Assembly (NCBI GenBank): GCA_016787805.1
Contig: JAEUTY010000018.1
Span: 1-64,000 of the forward strand
DNA: 64,000 nucleotides
From: Flavobacterium sp.
GTDB lineage: Bacteria > Bacteroidota > Bacteroidia > Flavobacteriales > Flavobacteriaceae
Reading direction: 5' to 3'
Shown: piece after piece, positions 1-8,614 of the stretch
Position numbering within the stretch: the first letter of the stretch is position 1
How the letters are laid out: each line of letters opens with the position of its first letter
Position numbers and translations under genes: made by a program
The notes under the pieces: model-generated
The model's input: only the letters and a program-made list of their open reading frames with translations
The model's database searches: none
What the model was told of the DNA's origin: nothing

Positions 1-135
1 ACAACGAACAACGAACAACGAACAACGAACAACGAACAACGAACAACGAACAACGAACAACGAACAACGAACAACGAACAACGAACAACGAACAACGAAC
101 AACGAACAACGAACAACGAACAACGAACAACGAAC
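1..135. repeat. Tandem heptamer repeat (ACAACGA)n
   Basis: About 19 uninterrupted copies of the 7-bp unit ACAACGA begin at the window edge, so the array may extend further left. It stops about 30 bp before the alcohol dehydrogenase start, followed by related degenerate words (attcaacttacaactt). The reverse-complement word GTTCGTTGTTCGT reappears at about 3495-3515, so this is one of several intergenic word families here. A perfect heptamer array is prone to slippage and could alter spacing upstream of the next gene. Confidence 0.95.
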
Positions 136-163
136 ATTCAACTTACAACTTACAACTTAAAAA

Positions 164-1330
164 ATGAACAACTTCGAACTCTACAATCCAACGAACTATA
201 TTTTTGGCAAAGGTCAAACTGAAAAACTCGCAACACTCATTCCACAAGGAGCAAAAATCCTATTGGCTTATGGCGGAGGAAGTATTTTTACAAATGGTGT
301 GTACGACCAAGTAAAATCGGCTTTAACTGGCTTTGAAATCGTCGAATTTGGTGGCATCGAACCCAATCCGCGTTTCGAAACCTTGATGAAAGCCGTCGAA
401 ATCATTCGCGAGCAACACCTCACTTTTATTTTGGCTGTTGGCGGCGGAAGCGTAATTGATGGCGTAAAATTCATCTCGGGAGCCGTACATTTCGAAGGAA
501 ATCCTATCGATATTCTCAAAAATTATGTGCTTTTTAAAGACCCAACTAAAGTGATTCCATTCGGCGCTGTTTTGACTTTACCTGCAACCGGAAGCGAAAT
601 GAATTCGGGCGCAGTAGTGACAATTGAAGCCACTCAAGAAAAACTCGTTTTAGGCGGAAGCGCGTTGTTTCCAAAATTCTCCATTTGTGACCCAACGGTG
701 ATTGCTTCGTTGCCGCAACGTCAAATTCAAAACGGCGTAGTCGATGCCTTTACACACGTCATGGAACAGTATTTAACCTATCCGCACGATGCATTACTAC
801 AAGATCGTTTTGCCGAAAGCATCCTACAAACACTCATCGAGATTGGTCCAGCTGTAGCTCAAAACCCAACCGATTACAAATTGGCGTCCAACTTTATGTG
901 GTGCGCCACCATGGCTTTGAATGGTTTAATTCAAAAAGGCGTTCCTTCCGATTGGGCTACACACATGATTGGTCACGAACTCACGGCTTTGTACGAAATT
1001 GACCACGCACGAACGTTGGCAATTATTGGTCCAAATTTGTATCGTGTTTTATTTGAAACCAAAAAAGAAAAACTCGCGCAATACGGCGAACGTGTGTGGA
1101 AAGTAACCGGAAATTCTATCGAAGAAAAAGCCCACCAAGCCATCGAAAAAACAGTCGATTTCTTCCACATTATGGGAATGAAAACCAAATTGTCTGAAAA
1201 CACTGAAAACTACCAAAACACCGCCGATTTTATCGTTAAACGTTTCGAAGAACGCAAATGGCTGGCGATGGGTGAAAAACAAAACATAACACTTGAAAAA
1301 GTGCGCGAAATCGTAGAAATGAGTTATTAG
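164..1330 (+). CDS. YqhD/BDH-type iron-containing alcohol dehydrogenase
   Basis: 388-residue group III alcohol dehydrogenase that should reduce aldehydes with NADPH in the cytoplasm. The nucleotide-binding GGGS motif is at about residues 93-96 and the family signature PATGSEMNSGAVVT at about 140. The four expected metal ligands are all present (D194, H198, H267, H281), with the same spacing as in E. coli YqhD. The length is normal and the ATG follows directly on the repeat-rich leader. It is monocistronic: a hairpin terminator lies at 1384-1417. The exact substrate cannot be told from sequence. Confidence 0.93.
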   Translation: MNNFELYNPTNYIFGKGQTEKLATLIPQGAKILLAYGGGSIFTNGVYDQVKSALTGFEIVEFGGIEPNPRFETLMKAVEIIREQHLTFILAVGGGSVIDGVKFISGAVHFEGNPIDILKNYVLFKDPTKVIPFGAVLTLPATGSEMNSGAVVTIEATQEKLVLGGSALFPKFSICDPTVIASLPQRQIQNGVVDAFTHVMEQYLTYPHDALLQDRFAESILQTLIEIGPAVAQNPTDYKLASNFMWCATMALNGLIQKGVPSDWATHMIGHELTALYEIDHARTLAIIGPNLYRVLFETKKEKLAQYGERVWKVTGNSIEEKAHQAIEKTVDFFHIMGMKTKLSENTENYQNTADFIVKRFEERKWLAMGEKQNITLEKVREIVEMSY

Positions 1331-1383
1331 TTTTGTTAAAAATAAATCCTTGTTGACCTCTGTGTCTTCGTGGTAAAAATTCA

Positions 1384-1417
1384 AAAGGCGTTCAAGAATC
1401 TCTTCCTGAACGCCTTT
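1384..1417 (+). terminator. Rho-independent terminator after alcohol dehydrogenase
   Basis: An 11-bp perfect stem (AAAGGCGTTCA / TGAACGCCTTT) with a 12-nt loop is followed by CTTTT, 54 bp after the stop codon. Confidence 0.8.
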
Positions 1418-1530
1418 CTTTTCAACCCGAAACAAAAATTTAACTAAAATTTTTTTATTACTAACTCAGTAGGATAACGTATAATATTTCGTTATAGTGT
1501 ATTGGATATCATAATTTTACGTTAATTTTT

Positions 1531-1680
1531 TTTAGCTAATCCAGCTGTACATTCCAAGTTGGCTTCCAAAAACTGTTTTTTCTAAGCCATAAAACAGCTT
1601 CCGTTGGTCGCTTTTTTACAGCAAGAAAAAAATCATTTTTTGGTGCACCAAGCTTTCCATTGCCATCTGGGCTAGGGCAA
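1531..1680 (-). repeat. Dispersed intergenic repeat, copy A
   Basis: Read on the minus strand this matches copy B at 35957-36104 end to end. Shared blocks include TAGCCCAGATGG, AAAAAAGCGACC(A)ACGGAAGC and ACTTGGAATG(G/T)ACAGCTGGATTAGC. Copies C (54370-54513) and D (3582-3660) keep the GGAAAGC and GCGACCAACGGAAGC words. The internal arms are self-complementary, so a folded RNA or a mobile miniature element is possible. Confidence 0.8.
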
Positions 1681-1690
1681 TCGTAGTTTG

Positions 1691-1722
1691 TTTGCCATTC
1701 CCGTTAAAATTGAGTATTTTTG
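1691..1722 (+). promoter_or_regulatory. Bacteroidota-type promoter of gpsA
   Basis: The -7 element TATTTTTG (1715-1722) matches TAnnTTTG, with TTTG at 1691-1694 about 20 bp upstream. It lies 21 bp before the chosen gpsA ATG, which supports that start over the in-frame TTG at 1720. Confidence 0.65.
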
Positions 1723-1743
1723 ATTTTTCAAACGATTCAAAAA

Positions 1744-2739
1744 ATGACTGAAAATCCAAAGTTTGCCGTAATCGGCGGAGGAAGTTGGGCCACAGCTATT
1801 GCCAAAATGCTCTGCGTCAACCTCGACGAAATTGCTTGGTACATGCGCAACCAATCGGCCATCGATCACATTCATTCGCAAAAACACAATCCGAATTACT
1901 TGAGTTCGGTTGAATTCGATACCAAAAAACTACGCTTAACTTCTGATATCAACGAAGCCGTTGCTTATGCTGATTACATCATTTTTGCGATTCCTTCTGC
2001 GTTTTTAAGCGCCGAATTGGAAAAATTAACGGTTAGTTTACAAGACAAAGTCATCTTCTCAGCTATTAAAGGAATTGTTCCTGAAACGTTTTTGATTGTA
2101 GGCGAACATTTTCACAAACAATACGATATTCCGTACCACAACATTGGTGTAATTACAGGTCCGTGCCATGCCGAAGAAGTAGCGTTAGAACGTCTTTCGT
2201 ACTTAACCATTGCCTGTGGCGACTCCAAAAAAGCACGTGTTGTGGCCCATGTTTTGGCTGGAAATTACATCAAAACCAAAATCTCCGACGATATCATTGG
2301 AACCGAATACGCAGCCATGTTAAAAAATATTTACGCCATCGCAGCCGGAATTGCGCATGGTTTGGGTTACGGCGACAACTTTCAGTCGGTAATTATGAGT
2401 AATGCGATTCGTGAGATGAAAAAATTCATCAAGAAAGTCCACAAAATGAAACGCAACATCAACAATTCGGCGTATTTGGGCGATTTGTTGGTAACTGGTT
2501 ATTCAGTTTTTTCAAGAAACAGAATGTTTGGCAACATGATTGGAAAAGGCTACACGGTAAAAAGCGCTATGATGGAAATGAGTATGGTGGCCGAAGGTTA
2601 TTATGCCGTAAAAAGTGCCTACAAACTCAACCAAGAATACAAAGCCAAAACGCCAATCATTGATGCCGTTTACGAGATTTTGTACGAAGGAAAAGAAGCG
2701 AAAGCGGTATTTAAGAAACTGACTGAGAAATTGGATTAG
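1744..2739 (+). CDS. gpsA: Glycerol-3-phosphate dehydrogenase [NAD(P)+]
   Basis: 331-residue cytoplasmic enzyme that reduces dihydroxyacetone phosphate to sn-glycerol 3-phosphate for phospholipid synthesis. The N-terminal Rossmann motif GGGSWATAIAKM is at about residues 10-21. The signature GPCHAEEVA and the substrate-site block AAMLKNIYAIAAGIAHGLGYGDN follow at normal distances. The ATG at 1744 is preferred because it puts the dinucleotide motif at the usual distance from the N-terminus and lies just after a good -7 element. Family assignment is secure. Confidence 0.96.
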   Translation: MTENPKFAVIGGGSWATAIAKMLCVNLDEIAWYMRNQSAIDHIHSQKHNPNYLSSVEFDTKKLRLTSDINEAVAYADYIIFAIPSAFLSAELEKLTVSLQDKVIFSAIKGIVPETFLIVGEHFHKQYDIPYHNIGVITGPCHAEEVALERLSYLTIACGDSKKARVVAHVLAGNYIKTKISDDIIGTEYAAMLKNIYAIAAGIAHGLGYGDNFQSVIMSNAIREMKKFIKKVHKMKRNINNSAYLGDLLVTGYSVFSRNRMFGNMIGKGYTVKSAMMEMSMVAEGYYAVKSAYKLNQEYKAKTPIIDAVYEILYEGKEAKAVFKKLTEKLD

Positions 2740-2807
2740 TTAATCAGTTGTCAGTTGCAGTCACAGTTTGCAGAAAAGGCAGAATTTTAATTAGAAAAAG
2801 ATTTATT

Positions 2808-3020
2808 ATGAGCGAAAGATGGAAATACCAATTGAAAATGGGTGGCTTTTGGGGCGTTTTTATGACTGTTTTTATGACGTTATTTGACCTCAAAGAAAAG
2901 CCGTTGATGGAACAAATTACCTCGTATAATTTTTACTTACGCGCTGTAGTTTACATTGCAGTTGGTGTTTTTGTTTTGGGTTATTTCAACTGGAAACAGA
3001 TGCAAAAAAACAAATCGTAA
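2808..3020 (+). CDS. Small two-helix membrane protein, unknown function
   Basis: 70 residues from the ATG at 2808; an upstream in-frame start would add only repeat-derived sequence. There are two hydrophobic segments, FWGVFMTVFMTLF (about 14-26) and LRAVVYIAVGVFVLGYF (about 44-60), with a charged loop between them and a basic tail. It is not recognised as a named family. It follows gpsA by 68 bp in the same direction and may be co-transcribed. A hairpin at 3025-3059 ends the unit. Confidence 0.7.
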   Translation: MSERWKYQLKMGGFWGVFMTVFMTLFDLKEKPLMEQITSYNFYLRAVVYIAVGVFVLGYFNWKQMQKNKS

Positions 3021-3024
3021 CGAT

Positions 3025-3059
3025 TAACCCTAGAAAGGGTTTTGAACCCTTCTAAGGTT
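3025..3059. terminator. Bidirectional hairpin between convergent genes
   Basis: AACCCTAGAAAGGGTT, TTG, AACCCTTCTAAGGTT forms a long, nearly perfect stem directly between two convergent genes. There is no strong T-run on either side. It is the same hairpin style as that at 13033-13059. Confidence 0.6.
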
Positions 3060-3060
3060 A

Positions 3061-3468
3061 TTAACGAACAATCACACCGTTGACAAACAAAATTGGTACT
3101 TCTTCTGTCGCGCGCTCGTTGATGGTGTTCTTGCGGAAAATAAATTTCTTGTCGTACAAGGTGTTGCCAATGAAATAAGTAACCATGAACTCATTGTTGA
3201 GTGCCAAAACACTTTTTTCTACCATTTCCACTTTGACAACTGAAACCGATGGAATTTGAACAAAAGCATGACGCAAAAGTGAGGTTTTCTTCATTTCACC
3301 ATTGATGGTTCCGAAGGCTTTGGAAACGACCATTACACTATCGAGATCGAAATCGGAGTCGTTGACTAGATAGATGTACCATACTTTTTCCATAAAATCA
3401 TCACTCCATTCTTGCACGGCGGCGAGGAAAACGTTTTCTACTTTTGGGATGGTTATGTCTTTTTTCAT
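3061..3468 (-). CDS. Conserved flavobacterial hypothetical protein
   Basis: 135-residue soluble protein with no signal peptide or membrane segment. It looks like an alternating beta-strand domain (VWYIYLVNDSDFDLDSVMVVSKAFG near the N-terminus, KKFIFRKNTI near the C-terminus). I do not recognise a named domain. It lies downstream of pheS on the same strand, but 244 bp of repeat-containing sequence separates them, so joint transcription is uncertain. Confidence 0.75.
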   Translation of the reverse strand: MKKDITIPKVENVFLAAVQEWSDDFMEKVWYIYLVNDSDFDLDSVMVVSKAFGTINGEMKKTSLLRHAFVQIPSVSVVKVEMVEKSVLALNNEFMVTYFIGNTLYDKKFIFRKNTINERATEEVPILFVNGVIVR

Positions 3469-3494
3469 GCTTTTATTACTTCAAAATTCGTTAT

Positions 3495-3560
3495 TCCTAG
3501 TTCGTTGTTCGTAATTCGAAACCAAAAAGTTGAATTTTGAATGTTGATTAACGAATGTTG
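3495..3560. repeat. Low-complexity word repeat (TTCGTTGTTCGT family)
   Basis: Degenerate tandem words such as TTCGTTATTC, TTCGTTGTTCGTAATTCG and TTGAATGTTGA. The first family is the reverse complement of the ACAACGA array at 1-135; the second resembles attcaactt words beside that array. Confidence 0.6.
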
Positions 3561-3581
3561 AATTTGGATCATTAGATTTCT

Positions 3582-3665
3582 ATTCTAGCCCCGATTGCAG
3601 TGGAAATCCTTGCCTTTTTTGGCAAGATTGCAACGGAAAGCGGGACAAGACGTCGATAGAACGGT
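3582..3665 (+). repeat. Dispersed intergenic repeat, copy D (short form)
   Basis: It contains AGCCCCGATTGCAGTGGAAAT, a hairpin CTTGCC / GGCAAG with a T6 loop (3609-3626), then TTGCAACGGAAAGCGGGA. The GGAAA...CGGAAAGC layout matches the longer copies A, B and C. The outer CCCG and CGGG blocks can pair, so this copy could fold into one two-part stem. Confidence 0.65.
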
Positions 3666-3712
3666 GAATTGGTGCTTCAAAAAACTACAGATTGCTTCGT
3701 TCCTCGCAATGA

Positions 3713-4732
3713 CTATATACTCGACTTGAATTGCTCTAAGAAGCGAACGTCGTTTTCGTAGAACATACGGATATCGCCAATTTGGTACAACAACATGGCA
3801 ATGCGCTCAATTCCCATTCCGAAAGCAAAACCAGTGTATTCATCAGGATTAATGCCGCAATTTTTGAGTACGTTAGGATCAACCATTCCGCAACCCATAA
3901 TTTCCAACCAGCCTGTTCCTTTAGTAATTCTATAATCGGTTTCGGTTTTTAAACCCCAATAAATATCCACCTCAGCGCTTGGTTCGGTAAAAGGGAAATA
4001 ACTTGGTCGCAAACGGATTTTTGACTTTCCGAACATTTCTTTGGTGAAATACAACAGCGTTTGTTGTAAATCGGCAAACGAAACTTCTTTGTCAATGTAC
4101 AAACCTTCAACTTGGTGGAAAATACAGTGCGAACGCGACGAAACCGCTTCATTACGGAAGACTCTTCCAGGCGAAATGGTTCGAATGGGCGGTTTGTTGT
4201 TTTCCATGTAGCGTACTTGAACGGAAGACGTGTGGGTACGCAACAAAATATCGGGATTGGTTTGGATGAAAAACGTGTCTTGCATGTCGCGTGCCGGATG
4301 GTATTCGGGCAAATTCAATGCGGTAAAATTATGCCAATCGTCTTCGATTTCTGGGCCTTCGGAAACGTTGAATCCGATGGTTGAGAAAATATCGATGATT
4401 TGGTTTTTTACCAATGATATTGGGTGACGCGAACCGATTTCTAAAGGTTCACCTGGACGCGACAAATCGCCGTAAATACTCGAAACTTGCTCTTTGCTTT
4501 CGAGTTCGTCTTGAATAGCTTTTACCTTTTCTTCGGCAACGGCTTTGAGTGTATTGATTACTTGTCCGAAGTCTTTTTTCTGTTCGTTGGGAATGTTTTT
4601 GAACTCGGTGAATAGCTCCTTCAACAAGCCTTTACTTCCTAAATATTTGATACGAAATTGCTCTAAAGCTTCTTTGTTTTTGGTGTTGAATGCTTTAGCT
4701 TCTTCGATGTGTGCTTTAATCTTGTCTATCAT
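3713..4732 (-). CDS. pheS: Phenylalanine--tRNA ligase alpha subunit
   Basis: 339-residue catalytic subunit of the alpha2-beta2 PheRS, which charges tRNA-Phe in the cytoplasm. An N-terminal coiled-coil tRNA-binding region (about 1-85) is followed by class II motifs: HPISLVKNQIIDIF with a downstream EGPEIEDDWHNF block, RTHTSSVQVRYM, the motif 2 region RVFRNEAVSSRSHCIFHQVEG, and motif 3 GFAFGMGIERIAMLLY. The ATG at 4732 was chosen because residues upstream of it are encoded by intergenic repeat words. pheT is not in this window. Confidence 0.97.
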   Translation of the reverse strand: MIDKIKAHIEEAKAFNTKNKEALEQFRIKYLGSKGLLKELFTEFKNIPNEQKKDFGQVINTLKAVAEEKVKAIQDELESKEQVSSIYGDLSRPGEPLEIGSRHPISLVKNQIIDIFSTIGFNVSEGPEIEDDWHNFTALNLPEYHPARDMQDTFFIQTNPDILLRTHTSSVQVRYMENNKPPIRTISPGRVFRNEAVSSRSHCIFHQVEGLYIDKEVSFADLQQTLLYFTKEMFGKSKIRLRPSYFPFTEPSAEVDIYWGLKTETDYRITKGTGWLEIMGCGMVDPNVLKNCGINPDEYTGFAFGMGIERIAMLLYQIGDIRMFYENDVRFLEQFKSSI

Positions 4733-4779
4733 GGTCGTTTTGTAAAGGTGCAAATCTAAGTATTTTTGCTGAAAGTAAA

Positions 4780-4834
4780 CAGTTGCAGTCGCAGTTTTCA
4801 AAGTTTAACGTACTGAAAACTGTGACTGTGACTG
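4780..4834. repeat. CAGTCGCAGTTT-word inverted repeat
   Basis: A left arm at 4780-4800 (words GCAGTCGCAGTTTTCA) and a right arm at 4814-4834 (TGAAAACTGTGACTGTGACTG) pair over 18 of 21 positions, the remainder partly G-U. It lies between the 118-residue gene and pheS. The same vocabulary recurs at 2742-2778, 5943-5966, 16061-16121, 56111-56160 and 62117-62177. Confidence 0.8.
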
Positions 4835-4838
4835 AAAA

Positions 4839-5195
4839 CTAATCAATAACTTCTTTCTCCACAAAATAATTGACGATTGCGTCTTTCATCAAAATGGTTT
4901 GTTCACCAGCTTTTAATAGCGGTAATTCTTCTTTGATTTTGTAGTGTGGCCAACCTTCTTTATCGAAATAATCGAATTCGTAATAACCGTAAGGCTCGAG
5001 TAAACGACAAATAGCGATATGCATTAGGTTGACTTTTTCGTCTTTGGAAAAAACGCGTTTGAACTTGCCGAGTTCTTGTACACCTATTAAGTAAATAATT
5101 GCATCCAAATCGAGTTGCTCACCATCGGCAAATTGATTGGAAAGGAGTTCTACGACTTTATCCCAGCGGTTTTTGAGTTGTATATCTCGTGACAT
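4839..5195 (-). CDS. Conserved Bacteroidota hypothetical protein upstream of pheS
   Basis: 118-residue soluble acidic protein with a predicted helical N-terminal half (WDKVVELLSNQF, DAIIYLIGVQELGKF, VNLMHIAICRLLEPYG) and a tyrosine-rich segment YYEFDYFDKEGWPHYK. No signal peptide. I recognise no catalytic motif. It is on the same strand as pheS, about 106 bp upstream across a repeat hairpin, and divergent from cvpA. Confidence 0.75.
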   Translation of the reverse strand: MSRDIQLKNRWDKVVELLSNQFADGEQLDLDAIIYLIGVQELGKFKRVFSKDEKVNLMHIAICRLLEPYGYYEFDYFDKEGWPHYKIKEELPLLKAGEQTILMKDAIVNYFVEKEVID

Positions 5196-5292
5196 TTTTA
5201 GAGAAAAGAAGAAAGAAGAAAGAAGAAAGACTTCTCACTACTTTGGTTAATGGTGCAAATATACAGTTTAAATCATAAGTAAGTCTTTTCTC

Positions 5293-5323
5293 TTGCTTCT
5301 TGCTTGTTTTAAATCTATCTTTG
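5293..5323 (+). promoter_or_regulatory. Promoter of cvpA
   Basis: The -7 element TATCTTTG (5316-5323) matches TAnnTTTG. A TTG lies at 5293-5295, 20 bp upstream. It is 17 bp before the ATG at 5341. Confidence 0.65.
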
Positions 5324-5340
5324 AACTTTATGCTTACTTT

Positions 5341-5856
5341 ATGGATATTATCGACATCGTTTTTGCTGTTTTGTTGGGATTTAGCGCTTTTCGCGGATTG
5401 AGAAATGGGCTTTTTGTAGAACTTGCTTCGTTGATTTCGTTCTTTATTGGAATTTATATAGCCGTAAAATTTTCCTATTTAGTTGGTGGTTTCATTGGTG
5501 ATAGTAAAACAGCGAAAATTACTGCTTTTATCATTACCTTAATCATTGTTGTTGTTGCTATTCATTTGTTGGCTAAAGTGTTCTCGAAAATTGCAGATTT
5601 TGTATTTTTGGGTTGGTTGAACAAATTAGGAGGTGTTGTTTTTGCAATCTTAAAAACCATTTTACTACTCGGAATCGTATTGAGTTTGTTTCAGAAAGTG
5701 AATATTGACAATGCTTTTGTGAGTAAAGAAACCCAAGATAAATCGTTGTTTTTTAATCCGATTTTGAAAACTTCAGAAGTTTTGTTGCCTGTTTTAACCG
5801 ATTGGTTTAAAGATTTGAAAAGTAGTGTTGCTGAAGAGGATTCAAAGCCAAATTAA
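5341..5856 (+). CDS. CvpA-family membrane protein
   Basis: 171-residue integral membrane protein of the CvpA (colicin V production) family. The N-terminal signature IDIVFAVLLGFSAFRGLRNG is followed by about four membrane segments (about 2-20, 26-48, 59-82 and 99-121) and a cytoplasmic tail. Homologues affect envelope integrity and bacteriocin export; the molecular function is unsettled. The ATG at 5341 places the signature at the N-terminus and follows a consensus promoter. Confidence 0.88.
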   Translation: MDIIDIVFAVLLGFSAFRGLRNGLFVELASLISFFIGIYIAVKFSYLVGGFIGDSKTAKITAFIITLIIVVVAIHLLAKVFSKIADFVFLGWLNKLGGVVFAILKTILLLGIVLSLFQKVNIDNAFVSKETQDKSLFFNPILKTSEVLLPVLTDWFKDLKSSVAEEDSKPN

Positions 5857-5964
5857 ATATTCGCTTTGCTCATTTTTGGGAACGCGGATGAAACTGATTT
5901 GACAGATTACCGCTGATTTTTTCTAAATTCTGCTTTCTCTTCAGGCTGTGACTGCGACTGAAAA

Positions 5965-6708
5965 CTAATTCAACTCCTTAATACTCTCGCTATCAATCCA
6001 ACCTGTAGTTTCGTCTGAAAGTTGAATTTTTTTCCAGTTGGCGATGCTTTCCAAAATGAACACTTTGGTACCTTCGTGCAACACAAAAGCATTCTGACTT
6101 GTGGCTTTAGGCTCGCTTTTTACCTCTACTTTTTCAGCAAAAACAATTGCGGGTTTCTCGCTGTTGATTCGGTTTTTTTCAAACATTCCTGATGAAAAAC
6201 TGATGATAATTCCAACCAAAACAAAACACATTAGGGTGAAAAAAATTCGTTTTTTAAATGCTGTTGGTGAGTAATAATAACCCGCAAAAAACCCTAAAAA
6301 CAGAAACGCAAATAGCACCGAAATCCACGCCCAAGTATCAAAGTGATAACTTGATGTGAAATCTTGAATGAGTTTTCCAAAACCAACCTTAGGTGTTTCT
6401 TTGATTTCGTCAATCGCCATTTTACGAGCAAATTCGAGATTGGTTTGAATGTCTGAATCGCTTGGATTGAGTTGTAATGCCTTTTCGAAATTATAAATCG
6501 CAGGTGCTACTTTGTGCAGTTTATAATAACTATTGCCCAAGTTAAAATACAATTCGGCCGATTGCTTTCCAGAAGCTAAAACATTTTCGTAGCTATTGAT
6601 GGCTTCTTGGAATTGCTCTTTTTGGTAGAATTGGTTTCCTTGTTCGAATGCGTTTTGGGCAAATGAAACTTGAAAAAGTAAAAGAGTTATGTAAATAAAC
6701 TTGTTCAT
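5965..6708 (-). CDS. batE: BatE: TPR and SH3-like aerotolerance protein
   Basis: 247 residues from the ATG at 6708. A signal peptide ends near SFAQ (about 17), followed by two or three TPR repeats (about 20-105, including AELYFNLGNSYYKLHKVAPAIY). Two membrane segments (about 128-150 and 160-178) precede a C-terminal SH3-like domain with GTKVFILESIANWKKIQLSDE and GWID. This order is typical of BatE. It is the last gene of the moxR-bat operon, about 98 bp after batD. Bat proteins are linked to aerotolerance in Bacteroides; the mechanism is not settled. Confidence 0.85.
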   Translation of the reverse strand: MNKFIYITLLLFQVSFAQNAFEQGNQFYQKEQFQEAINSYENVLASGKQSAELYFNLGNSYYKLHKVAPAIYNFEKALQLNPSDSDIQTNLEFARKMAIDEIKETPKVGFGKLIQDFTSSYHFDTWAWISVLFAFLFLGFFAGYYYSPTAFKKRIFFTLMCFVLVGIIISFSSGMFEKNRINSEKPAIVFAEKVEVKSEPKATSQNAFVLHEGTKVFILESIANWKKIQLSDETTGWIDSESIKELN

Positions 6709-6806
6709 TTTTATTTTTTTTAAACACATAGAATCATAGATTTATTTGCTTCATTGAGGCGTTTTACGCAGCATAAGAATTCATAGTTTCTGTAGCGCTA
6801 TCTGTT

Positions 6807-8609
6807 TTAACTAATTTGTTTTTCTAAACTTGAAATAATCTCAACTGCCTGATTGTAATCTTGTTGAATAGAGACACTTGTAGATGGCGCGTAACGAGCA
6901 AATTCACAATTTTCGGTGAGTGCAATAAACTCTGTTATGGTTTCTGGATTGGCATTTCGCGAAAGCAGAATTTCGGCAATACGTTCTTTGCTCATTTCCG
7001 ACGTTTCGATATGCAATTTGGCTTTTAAGAAATTGTGCATCGCTTTTTCTAAGGCAATATAAAATGGTTCTTTGTTGTTCAAATGCGATTGGGCTTCCGA
7101 TAAATATTTTTTGGCTAAAGCATTGGTTTTTTTGATTCGATTACCAACAATATCAGCGTCTTGAGCGGCTTTTTTTCTTCGAACCATCACCAATAATGGA
7201 ATGGCCAACAAAGGCAAAAACAACAAACTATAAAATAATCCAGAACCTAAAAAGGCTTCCGAATCGCCCGATTGTAAATTGGTTTTTTGTTTGATAAAAG
7301 CAAATGTTTTGGCTTTTTCAACGACTACTTTTCCGTTGTTTTTGGCTGATTTACTTGCTACTGTTCCGCTAGGATCATCCAGAACTTTGATGTCGATATT
7401 TTCCGAAGAAAGTGTTTTGTATGTTTTAGAATCTAAGTCAAAATACGAAAATTGAATCGGTTTGATGCGGTAATTGCCTTTTGATTGAGGAACAATAGTG
7501 TATTTGTCTGCAATGCTTCCTGTCATTCCGCCTACTGTGGTAGTTACGTTTTCGCTGTGCGCTGGGTCATATAATTCTAAAGCCGATGGCATTTCAGGTT
7601 TGGGTAAATCAAATAGTTTTAAATTTCCTTTTCCAGAAACACTGACTGTTAAATCAATCGATTCGCCATTTTGAGACGTTGTAGAAGAAGGCATCACAAT
7701 AAAATCAAACTTACCAACAGCACCAGTAAAATCGGCTGGTTTTCCTGCTTCTGGCAATGGTTTTACATTGATAACTTTGCTTCCGGCAGCCACACGTTTG
7801 TTTTGAATTACTTTTTCTATATCACCAAACAAATCCACTCTTCCAGTTGGAACTTCAACCTCCACGTCTAATGCGAGCGGTTCAATAGTTAAGCTTCCCG
7901 CTTTTTGCGGATATAAAACGGTTTTTCGCAACACAGCCATTCGGTAACTTTCGCCTTTGAAAATGGTGTTTTGAACTTGCAATTTATCGGCATCAATGCT
8001 TTCGGATTGGCTCCAGAAATTCTCGTATTTGGGTTTAGCTGATTCTCTCCAACCAGCTACCGAAGTACGACTGTTAACGTAAATTTTGTATAAAATTGTA
8101 ATTGGTTCATTGACATACGGATTGGAATTGGAAATTTCAGCTACTAAATGCACACCTTCTTTTCCAACTGCGGTAACCACAGCTCTTTGGTTTGGTCGAC
8201 GTGGGTTCGCGTAAGGATCGTATTCTTCTTCGACAGCATCACCAACGCTGACTTTGATTGGATTGGTTTTGTAAACTTGATCGTTGTATTCGATAGTGGC
8301 TTGTTTGATAACTAGATTTCCTTTTCTCAAAGGCATTAACACATACGAATACGATTTGTTGAACGAACTGCGTCCGTTTATCCACGACTGGCTTACCATT
8401 TGGCTTGGACCGCCAACAATTCGAAAGCCTGAAATTTCAAAATTAGGTGGTGTAAAATTATCGCCGTCGATATTCATAGTAAAATCAACTCTAAGGCGCT
8501 CGTTGATGCCCAAAGAACTCTTGCTCAACTTGGCTTCAAATTGCACTTGAGCCCAAATTGAACTTGATATTAATGCTACTATTACAATCAGTATTCTCTT
8601 CATTTTCAC
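6807..8609 (-). CDS. batD: BatD: secreted/membrane aerotolerance protein
   Basis: 600 residues. The signal peptide ends around SIWAQ (20). A series of beta-rich immunoglobulin-like domains (about 22-440) follows, then one membrane segment (FYSLLFLPLLAIPLLVMV, about 457-476) and a cytoplasmic helical domain to the C-terminus. The bulk therefore faces the periplasm. The stop of batC precedes the start by only 5 bp, and codon 3 is a second possible ATG. It is likely to work as a complex with the von Willebrand A proteins BatA and BatB. Confidence 0.88.
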   Translation of the reverse strand: MKMKRILIVIVALISSSIWAQVQFEAKLSKSSLGINERLRVDFTMNIDGDNFTPPNFEISGFRIVGGPSQMVSQSWINGRSSFNKSYSYVLMPLRKGNLVIKQATIEYNDQVYKTNPIKVSVGDAVEEEYDPYANPRRPNQRAVVTAVGKEGVHLVAEISNSNPYVNEPITILYKIYVNSRTSVAGWRESAKPKYENFWSQSESIDADKLQVQNTIFKGESYRMAVLRKTVLYPQKAGSLTIEPLALDVEVEVPTGRVDLFGDIEKVIQNKRVAAGSKVINVKPLPEAGKPADFTGAVGKFDFIVMPSSTTSQNGESIDLTVSVSGKGNLKLFDLPKPEMPSALELYDPAHSENVTTTVGGMTGSIADKYTIVPQSKGNYRIKPIQFSYFDLDSKTYKTLSSENIDIKVLDDPSGTVASKSAKNNGKVVVEKAKTFAFIKQKTNLQSGDSEAFLGSGLFYSLLFLPLLAIPLLVMVRRKKAAQDADIVGNRIKKTNALAKKYLSEAQSHLNNKEPFYIALEKAMHNFLKAKLHIETSEMSKERIAEILLSRNANPETITEFIALTENCEFARYAPSTSVSIQQDYNQAVEIISSLEKQIS

Positions 8610-8614
8610 TTCAA

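Larger units (their letters stand above)
1331..1690. other. Gene-free stretch between alcohol dehydrogenase and gpsA
   Basis: No convincing coding sequence. It holds the word-family segment at 1358-1378 (GTGTCTTCGTGGTAAAA), the terminator at 1384-1417, an AT-rich stretch at 1440-1530 and copy A of the dispersed repeat at 1531-1680. Confidence 0.7.

Noticed and set aside
1-135. CRISPR array
   Set aside because: The units are 7 bp and contiguous, with no spacers.
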